Assembly (NCBI GenBank): GCA_001898095.1
Contig: MKSH01000055.1
Coordinates: 21,673 to 28,653, forward strand
Direction: 5' to 3'
Origin: Solirubrobacterales bacterium 70-9
Lineage (GTDB): Bacteria; Actinomycetota; Thermoleophilia; Solirubrobacterales; 70-9
DNA length: 6,981 bases
Position numbers and translations under genes: made by a program. Under the pieces are notes generated by a model that made no database searches, had not been told where the DNA came from, and was given only the letters and a program-made list of their open reading frames with translations. Below, in pieces: positions 1 to 5,410 of this stretch (its first letter is position 1; every line of letters begins with the position of its first letter).

Positions 1-516
1 CTCGAGCACCGCGTTCAGCGACCAGCACGCCTTGACCGGGACCTTCACGTATTCGGCGAAGCCGCCGTCGATGGTGAAGCCGAGGTCCTCGATGTAGCGA
101 CAGTTGTTCCAGTAGCCGCCGCGGCAGGCATCGCACTCGCCGCACCACTGGATCTCCTCGGCCGTGACCAGGTCGTCGACCTTGAACTCGGTCACCTCGG
201 AGCCGATCGCGACGACTTTGCCGGAGAACTCGTGTCCGGTGACCACCGGCGTCGCCAGGTGATACGGCAGGAACATGTAGCCGTCGTCGTCGGTTTCGAA
301 CATGTGGACGTCGGAGCCGCAGATGCCGCAGGCGCCGACCTTCAGGACCATCTCGCGCGGCCCCGGCTCACCCGGATCGTCGACCGTCTCATAGGTAGCT
401 TCGGGGTTCTTGTAGACGAGGTTGGCGTTCACGGCCCAGCGGCGCTCGGCGTCCTTGGGGTCGATCTCGGCCCCCTCGCGGGGCGCCCACTCGGCGTTCA
501 GTACGACGGCTTTCAC
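1..516 (-). CDS. Zinc-dependent medium-chain alcohol/polyol dehydrogenase, N-terminal part (cut by left edge)
   Basis: I translated 172 codons from a GTG start at 516; the rest lies beyond the left edge. The start is set by an AAGGAG Shine-Dalgarno 6 nt upstream (523-528). The visible part is the GroES-like catalytic domain of a cytosolic medium-chain dehydrogenase, which oxidises an alcohol or polyol with NAD(P). GACGICGSDVH at 61-71 carries the catalytic zinc cysteine (Cys66), and GHEFSG at 94-99 gives His95/Glu96. Cys125, Cys128, Cys131 and Cys139 form the structural-zinc lobe. About 40 residues precede the usual domain start, including a charged DPKDAERRW stretch. From memory, this extended N-terminus, the ICGSDVHMFETDDDGY stretch and the VTAEEIQWCGEC stretch resemble proteins annotated as scyllo-inosose 3-dehydrogenase, but that specificity is inference. 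The gene follows the aldolase by 36 bp and probably shares its transcript. The NAD-binding Rossmann domain cannot be checked here. Confidence 0.9.
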   Translation of the reverse strand, partial: MKAVVLNAEWAPREGAEIDPKDAERRWAVNANLVYKNPEATYETVDDPGEPGPREMVLKVGACGICGSDVHMFETDDDGYMFLPYHLATPVVTGHEFSGKVVAIGSEVTEFKVDDLVTAEEIQWCGECDACRGGYWNNCRYIEDLGFTIDGGFAEYVKVPVKACWSLNAVLE

Positions 517-522
517 TCTTCT

Positions 523-528
523 CTCCTT
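523..528 (-). promoter_or_regulatory. Shine-Dalgarno site of the zinc dehydrogenase gene
   Basis: AAGGAG on the minus strand ends 6 nt before the GTG at 516. It decides this non-ATG start, which otherwise has no nearby ATG competitor giving the full GroES-like domain. Confidence 0.8.
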
Positions 529-552
529 GTCCCTCGAAGCTCGCGGCGCCGC

Positions 553-1395
553 TCAGGCGACGGCGCCCGCCTTACCCAGGTCGTTCGACTCCAGCGCGTC
601 CTCCGGCGAGGCCGTGCCGCGCACGACCTGCGAGAGCGCGGCGACCATCGCCGCGGGTCGGTCGTGCTGGAAGATGTTGCGCCCGACCGAGCAGCCGACG
701 GCGCCCGCGGCGCGAGCGTCGGCGACCTTCTGCAGCAGGTCGAGGTCGGATTCGCGCGAGCCGCCGGCGACCACCACCGGGACCGAGACGGCCTCGACGA
801 TCTGGGCGAATTCCTCGCCCGAGCCGGGCCAGTTGCTCTTCACGACGTCGGCACCGAGCTCGGCGCAGAGGCGGGCACTCCGCTTCAGGTAGGGCAGGCC
901 CCATTCCTTCGCGTAGTCGTCGCCGGAGTCGTAGTAGGCGTTGGGGAACTCGGCCTCGGCGACGTAGGGCATGCCAAGGCGGTCGCAGGCTTCACCGATC
1001 TGGGCGGTCAGGGAGATCACGTCGGGCTCGTTCTCGGGCGCGAACGGGATCATCGCGACGACCCCGTCGCAACCGAGCTCGGCGCAGTGCTCGACCGAGG
1101 CGATCAGCCGCTCCTGGTGCTTGGTCCCGCCGCGCGACGCGGTCGAGGTGATCTTCGCGACCACCGCCAGGTCGCGCGAGGCGCCTGCCACCTCGGCGAG
1201 GCTGTGGACGAGCCCGGGAGCGATGAAGATGCAGTCGGCGCCGCCCTCACGCGCCGCTTCGTACTGGGCGGCCGGGTTCTCGAGGCCGGGCAGGACCTCG
1301 GGCGAGCTGGTGCCGTGCGAGAAGGCGAACATCAGCGTGGACTGCGTGGCGGGATCGATGATGCGCCGCATCCGCAGCGCCTTTCCGGTCGACAT
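553..1395 (-). CDS. DhnA-type class I aldolase (DeoC/LacD superfamily)
   Basis: This 280-residue cytosolic TIM-barrel protein is of the DhnA/archaeal-type class I fructose-bisphosphate aldolase family, which also includes LsrF and ADTH synthase. Such enzymes cleave or form C-C bonds through a lysine Schiff base. The lysine is Lys186 in DVVKSNWPGS. Phosphate-binding loops are recognisable as VVVAGGSRES (207-216) and SVGRNIFQH (236-244), pointing to a phosphorylated substrate. The ATG at 1395 is preferred over a GTG at 1440 because GGAG lies 7 nt upstream (1403-1406) and the extra 15 residues are arginine-rich and unlike the family. Two differences from true FBP aldolases are visible: the N-terminal DHG motif reads SHG (26-28), and the usual W-x-Y-P motif before the lysine strand appears as A-E-F-P (148-151). 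The substrate is therefore open. It heads a likely two-gene unit with the zinc dehydrogenase. Confidence 0.9.
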   Translation of the reverse strand: MSTGKALRMRRIIDPATQSTLMFAFSHGTSSPEVLPGLENPAAQYEAAREGGADCIFIAPGLVHSLAEVAGASRDLAVVAKITSTASRGGTKHQERLIASVEHCAELGCDGVVAMIPFAPENEPDVISLTAQIGEACDRLGMPYVAEAEFPNAYYDSGDDYAKEWGLPYLKRSARLCAELGADVVKSNWPGSGEEFAQIVEAVSVPVVVAGGSRESDLDLLQKVADARAAGAVGCSVGRNIFQHDRPAAMVAALSQVVRGTASPEDALESNDLGKAGAVA

Positions 1396-1402
1396 CAGCT
1401 CT

Positions 1403-1406
1403 CTCC
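1403..1406 (-). promoter_or_regulatory. Shine-Dalgarno site selecting the aldolase start
   Basis: GGAG (in GGAGAGAGCTG) lies 7 nt before the ATG at 1395. It supports this start over the in-frame GTG at 1440. A second AGGAG at 1409-1413 is too far away to be optimal. Confidence 0.75.
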
Positions 1407-1438
1407 ATCTCCTGTTCCGTGGACCAACCGACGGTCTC

Positions 1439-1468
1439 ACCGTACAGAAGAGAGGTATATGCCGTCAA
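1439..1468 (-). promoter_or_regulatory. Candidate sigma70-type promoter for the aldolase-dehydrogenase unit
   Basis: On the minus strand a TTGACG -35 box (1463-1468) is followed after 18 bp by TACGGT (1439-1444), which fits a TAnnnT -10 box. Transcription would start around 1430-1433 and give a leader of roughly 35-40 nt before the ATG at 1395. It would also place the competing GTG at 1440 upstream of the transcript start, agreeing with the Shine-Dalgarno evidence. It lies just downstream of the inverted repeats at 1492-1532, a sensible place for regulation. This is consensus matching only. Confidence 0.5.
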
Positions 1469-1491
1469 GTGATCGATGACAGAAGGCGAAA

Positions 1492-1532
1492 ATCGGCCTA
1501 ACGCCGTTATACGTTCGCCAGTAACGGCCGAT
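1492..1532 (-). promoter_or_regulatory. Overlapping inverted repeats: operator cluster or weak terminator after the regulator gene
   Basis: Two perfect 7-bp inverted repeats overlap here. ATCGGCC/GGCCGAT has arms at 1526-1532 and 1492-1498; GCCGTTA/TAACGGC has arms at 1522-1528 and 1503-1509. An 11-bp odd palindrome, TAACGCCGTTA on the plus strand (1499-1509), lies inside. The TAACG/CGTTA half-site therefore occurs three times. Read as RNA from the minus strand, the outer stem is followed by only four T and has a long, imperfect loop, so it would be a weak intrinsic terminator for the XRE gene, which stops 7 bp away. Read as DNA, it is a plausible operator 24-64 bp upstream of the -35 box of the aldolase promoter. 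Which role holds cannot be decided from sequence. Confidence 0.45.
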
Positions 1533-1538
1533 GGACGA

Positions 1539-2189
1539 TCAGAAGCTCTTCGGCGTGTCGATCCAGATGTACTCGGTGGGTTCGTCGGCGACGTTTTCCA
1601 TCCGGTGCGGCGTCGTGCTCGGGTACCAGATCGCGTCGCCGGGATCGAGGAAGTGGATCTCGTCGCCGACCCACACCTTCAGCCGGCCCTTGAGGACCAT
1701 CCCCCACTCCTCGCCCGCGTGGGTGACCCACTCCTCGCCGAGCGAGGCGCCGACCTCGTAGCGACCGAAGATCGCCTCGATCGACTCGGTCTGGTCCGGT
1801 GAGGCGAGCTCGAAGCGGATGCCGTCGGTCTCGATCGCCGAGCGCAGCTCGTTGGTCGCGTCCTCACCGCCGCGGAGCACCACCCGCTCGCCGGCGCGGA
1901 CCACCCGCCCGGTCTGCTCGGCGGGCTCGGAGAAGAAGAAGGTGAGGGTGGTGCCGAGGGCGTCGGAGAGGCGCTTCAGGGTCGAGATCGAGGGCTCGAC
2001 CTTGCCCCGCTCGACGTCGGAGATCAACGAGGCCGAGACGCCCGCCCGCTCCGCCAGTTTGCGGATGCTGTACCGGTGCTCCTTGCGCAGTTCGGCCAGC
2101 CGCGCGCCGATCGAATCGGCCGCCACGCCGTTCTCCGGGTCCCCTTTGCTGCTGCCGTTGTCGTTCGCCACGGTGCTCGTCTCTGTCAT
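1539..2189 (-). CDS. XRE-family regulator with C-terminal cupin domain (PuuR-like)
   Basis: This is a 216-residue cytosolic transcription factor. Residues 1-27 are a flexible hydrophilic leader. Residues 28-83 form an XRE/Cro helix-turn-helix, with the recognition-helix stretch SASLISDVERGK at 52-63 and the typical PSISTLKRLSDALG. A cupin fold spans about 138-212, with His157, Glu160/Glu161 and Gly169 in the first motif and Pro190/His195 in the second, ending in DTPKSF. This layout matches PuuR, the putrescine-responsive repressor, and related XRE-cupin sensors in which the cupin binds a small effector. It lies between the transporter and catabolic genes, which suits a local regulator sensing the imported compound; the effector is unknown. 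No Shine-Dalgarno is visible before the ATG at 2189, and a TAnnnT box lies 7 nt upstream, so the transcript may be leaderless. Glutamate codons are mostly GAG, unlike the adjacent binding-protein gene. Confidence 0.93.
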   Translation of the reverse strand: MTETSTVANDNGSSKGDPENGVAADSIGARLAELRKEHRYSIRKLAERAGVSASLISDVERGKVEPSISTLKRLSDALGTTLTFFFSEPAEQTGRVVRAGERVVLRGGEDATNELRSAIETDGIRFELASPDQTESIEAIFGRYEVGASLGEEWVTHAGEEWGMVLKGRLKVWVGDEIHFLDPGDAIWYPSTTPHRMENVADEPTEYIWIDTPKSF

Positions 2190-2196
2190 CCGGTCG

Positions 2197-2225
2197 ATGC
2201 TAGCGGGGCATCAGCGCGTACCCCG
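2197..2225 (-). promoter_or_regulatory. Possible leaderless promoter of the XRE-cupin gene with small dyad
   Basis: On the minus strand TAGCAT (2197-2202, TAnnnT type) ends 7 nt before the ATG at 2189, the spacing expected for a -10 box of a leaderless mRNA. No convincing -35 box is present. A 5-bp dyad CGGGG/CCCCG (arms 2221-2225 and 2204-2208) sits immediately upstream of the -10 and could be an operator half-site pair, but it is short and GC-rich, so chance is possible. Confidence 0.3.
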
Positions 2226-2262
2226 TGGATGCCTGCTTTCACCGCGGTGCGGCCCGGCGGCG

Positions 2263-2293
2263 GGGTCGGTGGCCGCGAGGCGACCACCGACCC
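2263..2293 (-). terminator. 10-bp stem hairpin after the substrate-binding protein gene
   Basis: A perfect inverted repeat, GGGTCGGTGG at 2263-2272 and CCACCGACCC at 2284-2293, has an 11-nt loop and begins 15 bp past the binding-protein stop. It is not followed by a T-run, so it is not a canonical intrinsic terminator. In GC-rich bacteria such stems can end transcription or protect the 3' end of an upstream message. It separates the transporter operon from the XRE gene. An adjacent direct repeat of GGTCGGTG allows alternative pairing. Confidence 0.5.
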
Positions 2294-2308
2294 ACCGACC
2301 GGCAGCGG

Positions 2309-3598
2309 TCAGCCGCCGATACCGAGTTTGAATTCGTTCCAAACCTGGAGGCGCTTTTCGAGATCCTCCACTGGTTTGAAGAACTTCATTTTCGAGAAGA
2401 ACGCTTCGCCGGCTTTGGTCGCCGGGATCAGCGTGCCTTCCAGTTTTTCCGCCGTCAGGCCGGCCTGTTCCGCTTCTTTGGAGGTCGCCTGTTCGTAGTT
2501 CAGGGTCCCCGAGTTGCCAGAGTCGCCGATGAACCGGGCCTGCCATTTTTCGGCCAGCGAGGCATCGATGAACTTGTAGACGGCCGCCAGCTTCTTGCCG
2601 CCGCCTTCCTTCGTGATCGCGAGGTTGTCGCTCCATGCGGGAACGCCCTGTTCGACCGTGTTGTTGACCATCAGTTCGTCGCCTTCTTCCTTCAACGCGG
2701 TGGCGCTGGCGACATTGTTCAGATAGGCGACCGACGCTTCGCCGGAGGCCAGCTGGGTCGTCTGATCATCGAAGCCGGTGGTCAGCCGTTTCACCTGGGG
2801 ACGGAGTTCGAAAAGCTTCTTTTCGAATTCTTCGAATTCCTGTTCGTCGAGGTTGTACGGTTCTTCGAACCCGAGCGCCAGCGGGACCATCGGCTCGACC
2901 GAGGTGGGGTCGTCGAAGAGCGAGACCTTGCCCTTCAGCGCCGGATCCCAGAGGACGTTCCAGTCGTCGAGTTCGCCTTTCGAGTTCTCGTACTTGGAGA
3001 GATCCAAGCCTTCGACTTCCTTCGGGATCCAGGCCAGCGGTTGGTCACCCCAGTTGTAGAGGACGCCGTAGAGCTTGCCTTCGACGCTGGTCGCTTCTTC
3101 CCATGGGAACCCGAGTTTGATGTTTTTCAGGTTCGGGATCTTGCTGGTGTCGATTTCTTCGAGCAGACCAGCTTCGACGTACTGCGGGAACCAGCCGGCG
3201 GTGGCCAGCACGATGTCGACCTGGCCGGGGTTGGCTTTTACTTTGGAGAACATTTCGGCCGGCGAGCCGACGTTGGTAGCGTTGACCTTGATCCCGGTTT
3301 CTGCTTCGAATTCCTTCAGGTATTCGGGTTCGTCGTAGGTCTCCCAGGTGAGGACGTTCAGTTCCTCGCCTTCGGTGCTTTCTTCTTCTTCGCCGCCGGC
3401 GGCTTCTTCGCCGCCCGAGCTTTCTTCGCTGCTCGCCGGTTCGCTCGTGCCGCTGCTTTCGGAACTGCTGCTCCCTCCACCACCACAGGCGGCAAGGACG
3501 CCGGCCAGCAAAACCATGACCCCGAGCACGAGCGCCCACCTCCACGGGGACCGGACCGAGGAACCTGCACGGCCGCTCGGACCTCTCTTGCTTCTCAT
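2309..3598 (-). CDS. ABC transporter substrate-binding lipoprotein, spermidine/putrescine (PotD/PotF) type
   Basis: This 429-residue extracytoplasmic receptor of the importer has a basic N-terminus, a hydrophobic segment (about 21-37) and the lipobox LAAC with Cys38 as lipid anchor. A Gly/Ser/Glu-rich linker (39-79) leads to the binding domain, which begins LNVLTWETYDEPEYLKEFEAETGIKV in two stretches typical of family 1 solute-binding proteins. I chose the ATG at 3598 because AAAGGA lies 5 nt upstream and the signal peptide starts properly there; a longer reading frame to 3718 would add 40 residues inside the previous gene. ATGA overlaps the oxidoreductase stop by 4 nt. Against PotD, Trp85/Tyr88 and the Trp322-x-Asp324 pair align with ligand contacts, while the PotD Trp229 and Glu171 positions appear as other residues, so the ligand may not be spermidine. 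Glutamate is mostly GAA here, unlike neighbouring genes. Confidence 0.93.
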   Translation of the reverse strand: MRSKRGPSGRAGSSVRSPWRWALVLGVMVLLAGVLAACGGGGSSSSESSGTSEPASSEESSGGEEAAGGEEEESTEGEELNVLTWETYDEPEYLKEFEAETGIKVNATNVGSPAEMFSKVKANPGQVDIVLATAGWFPQYVEAGLLEEIDTSKIPNLKNIKLGFPWEEATSVEGKLYGVLYNWGDQPLAWIPKEVEGLDLSKYENSKGELDDWNVLWDPALKGKVSLFDDPTSVEPMVPLALGFEEPYNLDEQEFEEFEKKLFELRPQVKRLTTGFDDQTTQLASGEASVAYLNNVASATALKEEGDELMVNNTVEQGVPAWSDNLAITKEGGGKKLAAVYKFIDASLAEKWQARFIGDSGNSGTLNYEQATSKEAEQAGLTAEKLEGTLIPATKAGEAFFSKMKFFKPVEDLEKRLQVWNEFKLGIGG

Positions 3599-4461
3599 CG
3601 TGATCCTTTCTGATTCTGGTTGCCGCCAGCCACAACACGGCCATGCGTGCCGGCCTTGATTCGCCCTATTGCTGCGTCGAAGTCGAAAAGGCGGTCGGGG
3701 GCGAAGCGCTCCAGCCACCAGGTGGTGCCTGCCGCTTCGTATTCCTCGGTCCGCGCCGGGTCCGGCTCATCGGTGTAGCCGTCGATCGCGATGTCGAACG
3801 GCGCGTCGGAGCCGCGGTGCTCATCGATGTAGGCGCGGATTTCGCGGACGTGCCGGGGCTCCGGCGTGTCGCCGCCGACCATCTCCGGGATCACCCCGTC
3901 CCAGCGGGCGGCGCGCCGGAAGGGACGCTTGTTCGGCCACCAGCCAGCGCACCAGATCGGCACCCGAGGGCGCTGGAAGGGACGGTCGAAGCGCGCCTCG
4001 CGGACCGAGTAGTGCTCACCCTCGAAGCTGTACGACTCGCCGGTCCAGAGCCCGTCGAGGACCTCGAGGCCCTCGTCCAGCATGTTCGCCCGCCGACGGT
4101 CGTCGAGCTCTTCGCCGAACGTCCCGAACTCGGTGTCGGCGGGGACGCCCAGACCGACCCCGAGGACCAGCCGCCCCTTGGAGAAGGTGTCCAGGGACGC
4201 CGTCTCGCGAGCGAGCTTCCAGGGGCGTCGGCGCGCCACCGGCGTCACCATCGTGCCCACCCGCAACCGCGAGGTGGCGGCGGTGATCGCGGTCAGCGCC
4301 ACCCACGGATCGGCCATCGGGGCCTGCTCGCCGTCGAGGACGATGTGGTCCCAGAGGAAGAAGCCGTCCCAGCCGTGGGCCTCGGCGGCGGTGGCCATCT
4401 CGACCAGCGCATCGACGTCGCCGAACGGCCCGAAGTTCGGCATGAACAGTCCGTACTTCAT
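3595..4461 (-). CDS. LLM-class flavin- or F420-dependent oxidoreductase (bacterial luciferase-like)
   Basis: This 288-residue cytosolic TIM-barrel enzyme is of the luciferase-like family, which uses F420 or FMN for oxidation, reduction or monooxygenation. It opens MKYGLFMPNFGPFGDV. WDHI (37-40) is characteristic of F420-dependent members, PVARRRPWKLARE (75-87) and LDTFSKGRLVLGVGLG (90-105) are family core motifs, and WCAGWWPNKRPFRRAARWDG (170-189) is the usual late strand. The length is normal. The ATG at 4461 has AGGGGG 6 nt upstream and starts 1 bp after the permease stop. Its own stop overlaps the binding-protein start by 4 nt, and its last codons (QKGS) encode that gene's Shine-Dalgarno. 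An oxidoreductase translationally locked between permease and receptor suggests it acts on the imported compound. The reaction is unknown; sugar-phosphate dehydrogenase and monooxygenase roles both occur in the family, and the cofactor is inferred. Confidence 0.92.
   Translation of the reverse strand: MKYGLFMPNFGPFGDVDALVEMATAAEAHGWDGFFLWDHIVLDGEQAPMADPWVALTAITAATSRLRVGTMVTPVARRRPWKLARETASLDTFSKGRLVLGVGLGVPADTEFGTFGEELDDRRRANMLDEGLEVLDGLWTGESYSFEGEHYSVREARFDRPFQRPRVPIWCAGWWPNKRPFRRAARWDGVIPEMVGGDTPEPRHVREIRAYIDEHRGSDAPFDIAIDGYTDEPDPARTEEYEAAGTTWWLERFAPDRLFDFDAAIGRIKAGTHGRVVAGGNQNQKGSR
3604..3609 (-). promoter_or_regulatory. Shine-Dalgarno site of the binding-protein gene, inside the oxidoreductase coding sequence
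   Basis: AAAGGA on the minus strand lies 5 nt before the ATG at 3598. It fixes the binding-protein start and, with the ATGA stop/start overlap, indicates translational coupling to the upstream oxidoreductase. Confidence 0.75.
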
Positions 4462-4462
4462 C

Positions 4463-5410
4463 TCATGCCCCCTGCGCGATCGAGTTCGGGGCCACCTCGC
4501 GCTCGCGGCCGGCGCTCCGCCGTCCGGCCCCGCGGCGGCGCCAACGACTCGCCTTCGTTTCCTCCGGCAGGCGGTTCCGCCGGGCGGAGAAGAAGAGCAA
4601 CACCCCGGCGATCCCGATCAACAGCAGCGAGCCCCCGGCGATCAGGGTGAAGGCGGCGTTCACCTCCGGAGTGAAGCCGAAGCGGAGCAGGCCCCAGACG
4701 TAGACCGGCAGCGTCGGCTGCGTGCCCGCGAGGAAGAAGGTCGAGGCGATCTCGTCCATCGACAGCGTGAACCCGAGCAGGCACCCGGCGATCAGCGGTA
4801 CCCGGACGCCGGGCAAGGTGACGTGCCAGAAGGTGCGCAGTGGCCCGGCGCCGCAGTCCATCGACGCCTGCTCCAACGACGGGTCCGCCGTTTTCAGCCG
4901 CTGCAAGAGGATGAACATGATCAGCGGCGTGATGAAGGAGACGTGCCCGGCGACGATCGTGAAGAAGCCGGGTTCGATCTTCGCGGTGTGGAAGTTGACC
5001 AGCAGGGAGATCCCGAGCACCAGGCCGGGAGCGACCAGCGGCGCCGCCAGCAGCGCCTGGATCACCGCCTTGCCGCGGATCTTCAGCCGGTCGATCATCA
5101 GGGCGAAGGCGAGCCCGACGCAGGCGGAGACGAAGACCGCCACCGCCGCGACCTTGAGGCTGTAGAAGATCGCCGTCTTCATCGGCCCGTCGTTGAAGAG
5201 CGCCGTGAACCACTTGAAGGTGAAGCCGGCGAACGGCAGCGTCTGGATTTTCGAGTCGTTCACCGAGAACAGCGCGGTGATGATCATCGGCGCGTAGAGG
5301 AAGACGTAGACGGCGACGACGAAGACCGCGATCAGGGCGACGACCACGTACTTCAGTGCCTTCGACTCGCGTCGCCGTCGCGGCATCCGCACCGCACCCT
5401 CGGCGGCCAT
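4463..5410 (-). CDS. potC: ABC transporter permease, PotC-type
   Basis: This 315-residue inner-membrane subunit forms half of the translocation pore with the PotB-type permease. About six hydrophobic segments are visible, near 20-48, 83-107, 116-138, 148-170, 204-226 and 252-275. The cytoplasmic EAA loop that docks on the ATPase is at 180-201 (EQASMDCGAGPLRTFWHVTLP). The ATG at 5410 shares its A with the upstream TGA (TGATG), and GGAG lies 8 nt upstream, so translation is coupled to the first permease; Met9 is an alternative start. After the last segment comes an arginine-rich cytoplasmic tail of about 40 residues (276-315), longer than I expect for PotC-type permeases. The substrate is set by the binding protein and is not shown by this sequence; the symbol reflects family only. 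Confidence 0.93.
   Translation of the reverse strand: MAAEGAVRMPRRRRESKALKYVVVALIAVFVVAVYVFLYAPMIITALFSVNDSKIQTLPFAGFTFKWFTALFNDGPMKTAIFYSLKVAAVAVFVSACVGLAFALMIDRLKIRGKAVIQALLAAPLVAPGLVLGISLLVNFHTAKIEPGFFTIVAGHVSFITPLIMFILLQRLKTADPSLEQASMDCGAGPLRTFWHVTLPGVRVPLIAGCLLGFTLSMDEIASTFFLAGTQPTLPVYVWGLLRFGFTPEVNAAFTLIAGGSLLLIGIAGVLLFFSARRNRLPEETKASRWRRRGAGRRSAGREREVAPNSIAQGA

Noticed and set aside
1396..1440. Longer aldolase start at GTG 1440
   Set aside because: The added residues are Arg/Trp-rich and outside the family, and the ATG at 1395 has a well-spaced GGAG; the candidate promoter would also start transcription downstream of the GTG.
232..1479. 415-codon plus-strand open frame over the aldolase and dehydrogenase region
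   Set aside because: No recognisable domain; it overlaps two well-supported minus-strand genes and crosses their intergenic spacer.
2810..2855. GAATTCGAA-type repeat in the binding-protein gene
   Set aside because: It encodes a Glu-Phe-rich helix (EEFEEFEKK) with repeated GAA and TTC codons; explained by coding sequence rather than a functional DNA repeat.
2225..3613. 462-codon plus-strand open frame antisense to the binding-protein gene, rich in Phe/Ala/Arg
   Set aside because: It is the mirror of a Glu-rich, GC-biased gene: GAA codons read as TTC on the other strand. The product has no recognisable domain, whereas the minus-strand product has a lipobox and a family fold.
3599..3718. 40-residue N-terminal extension of the binding protein
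   Set aside because: The extension lies inside the oxidoreductase gene, pushes the signal peptide inward and ignores the AAAGGA-ATG start at 3598.
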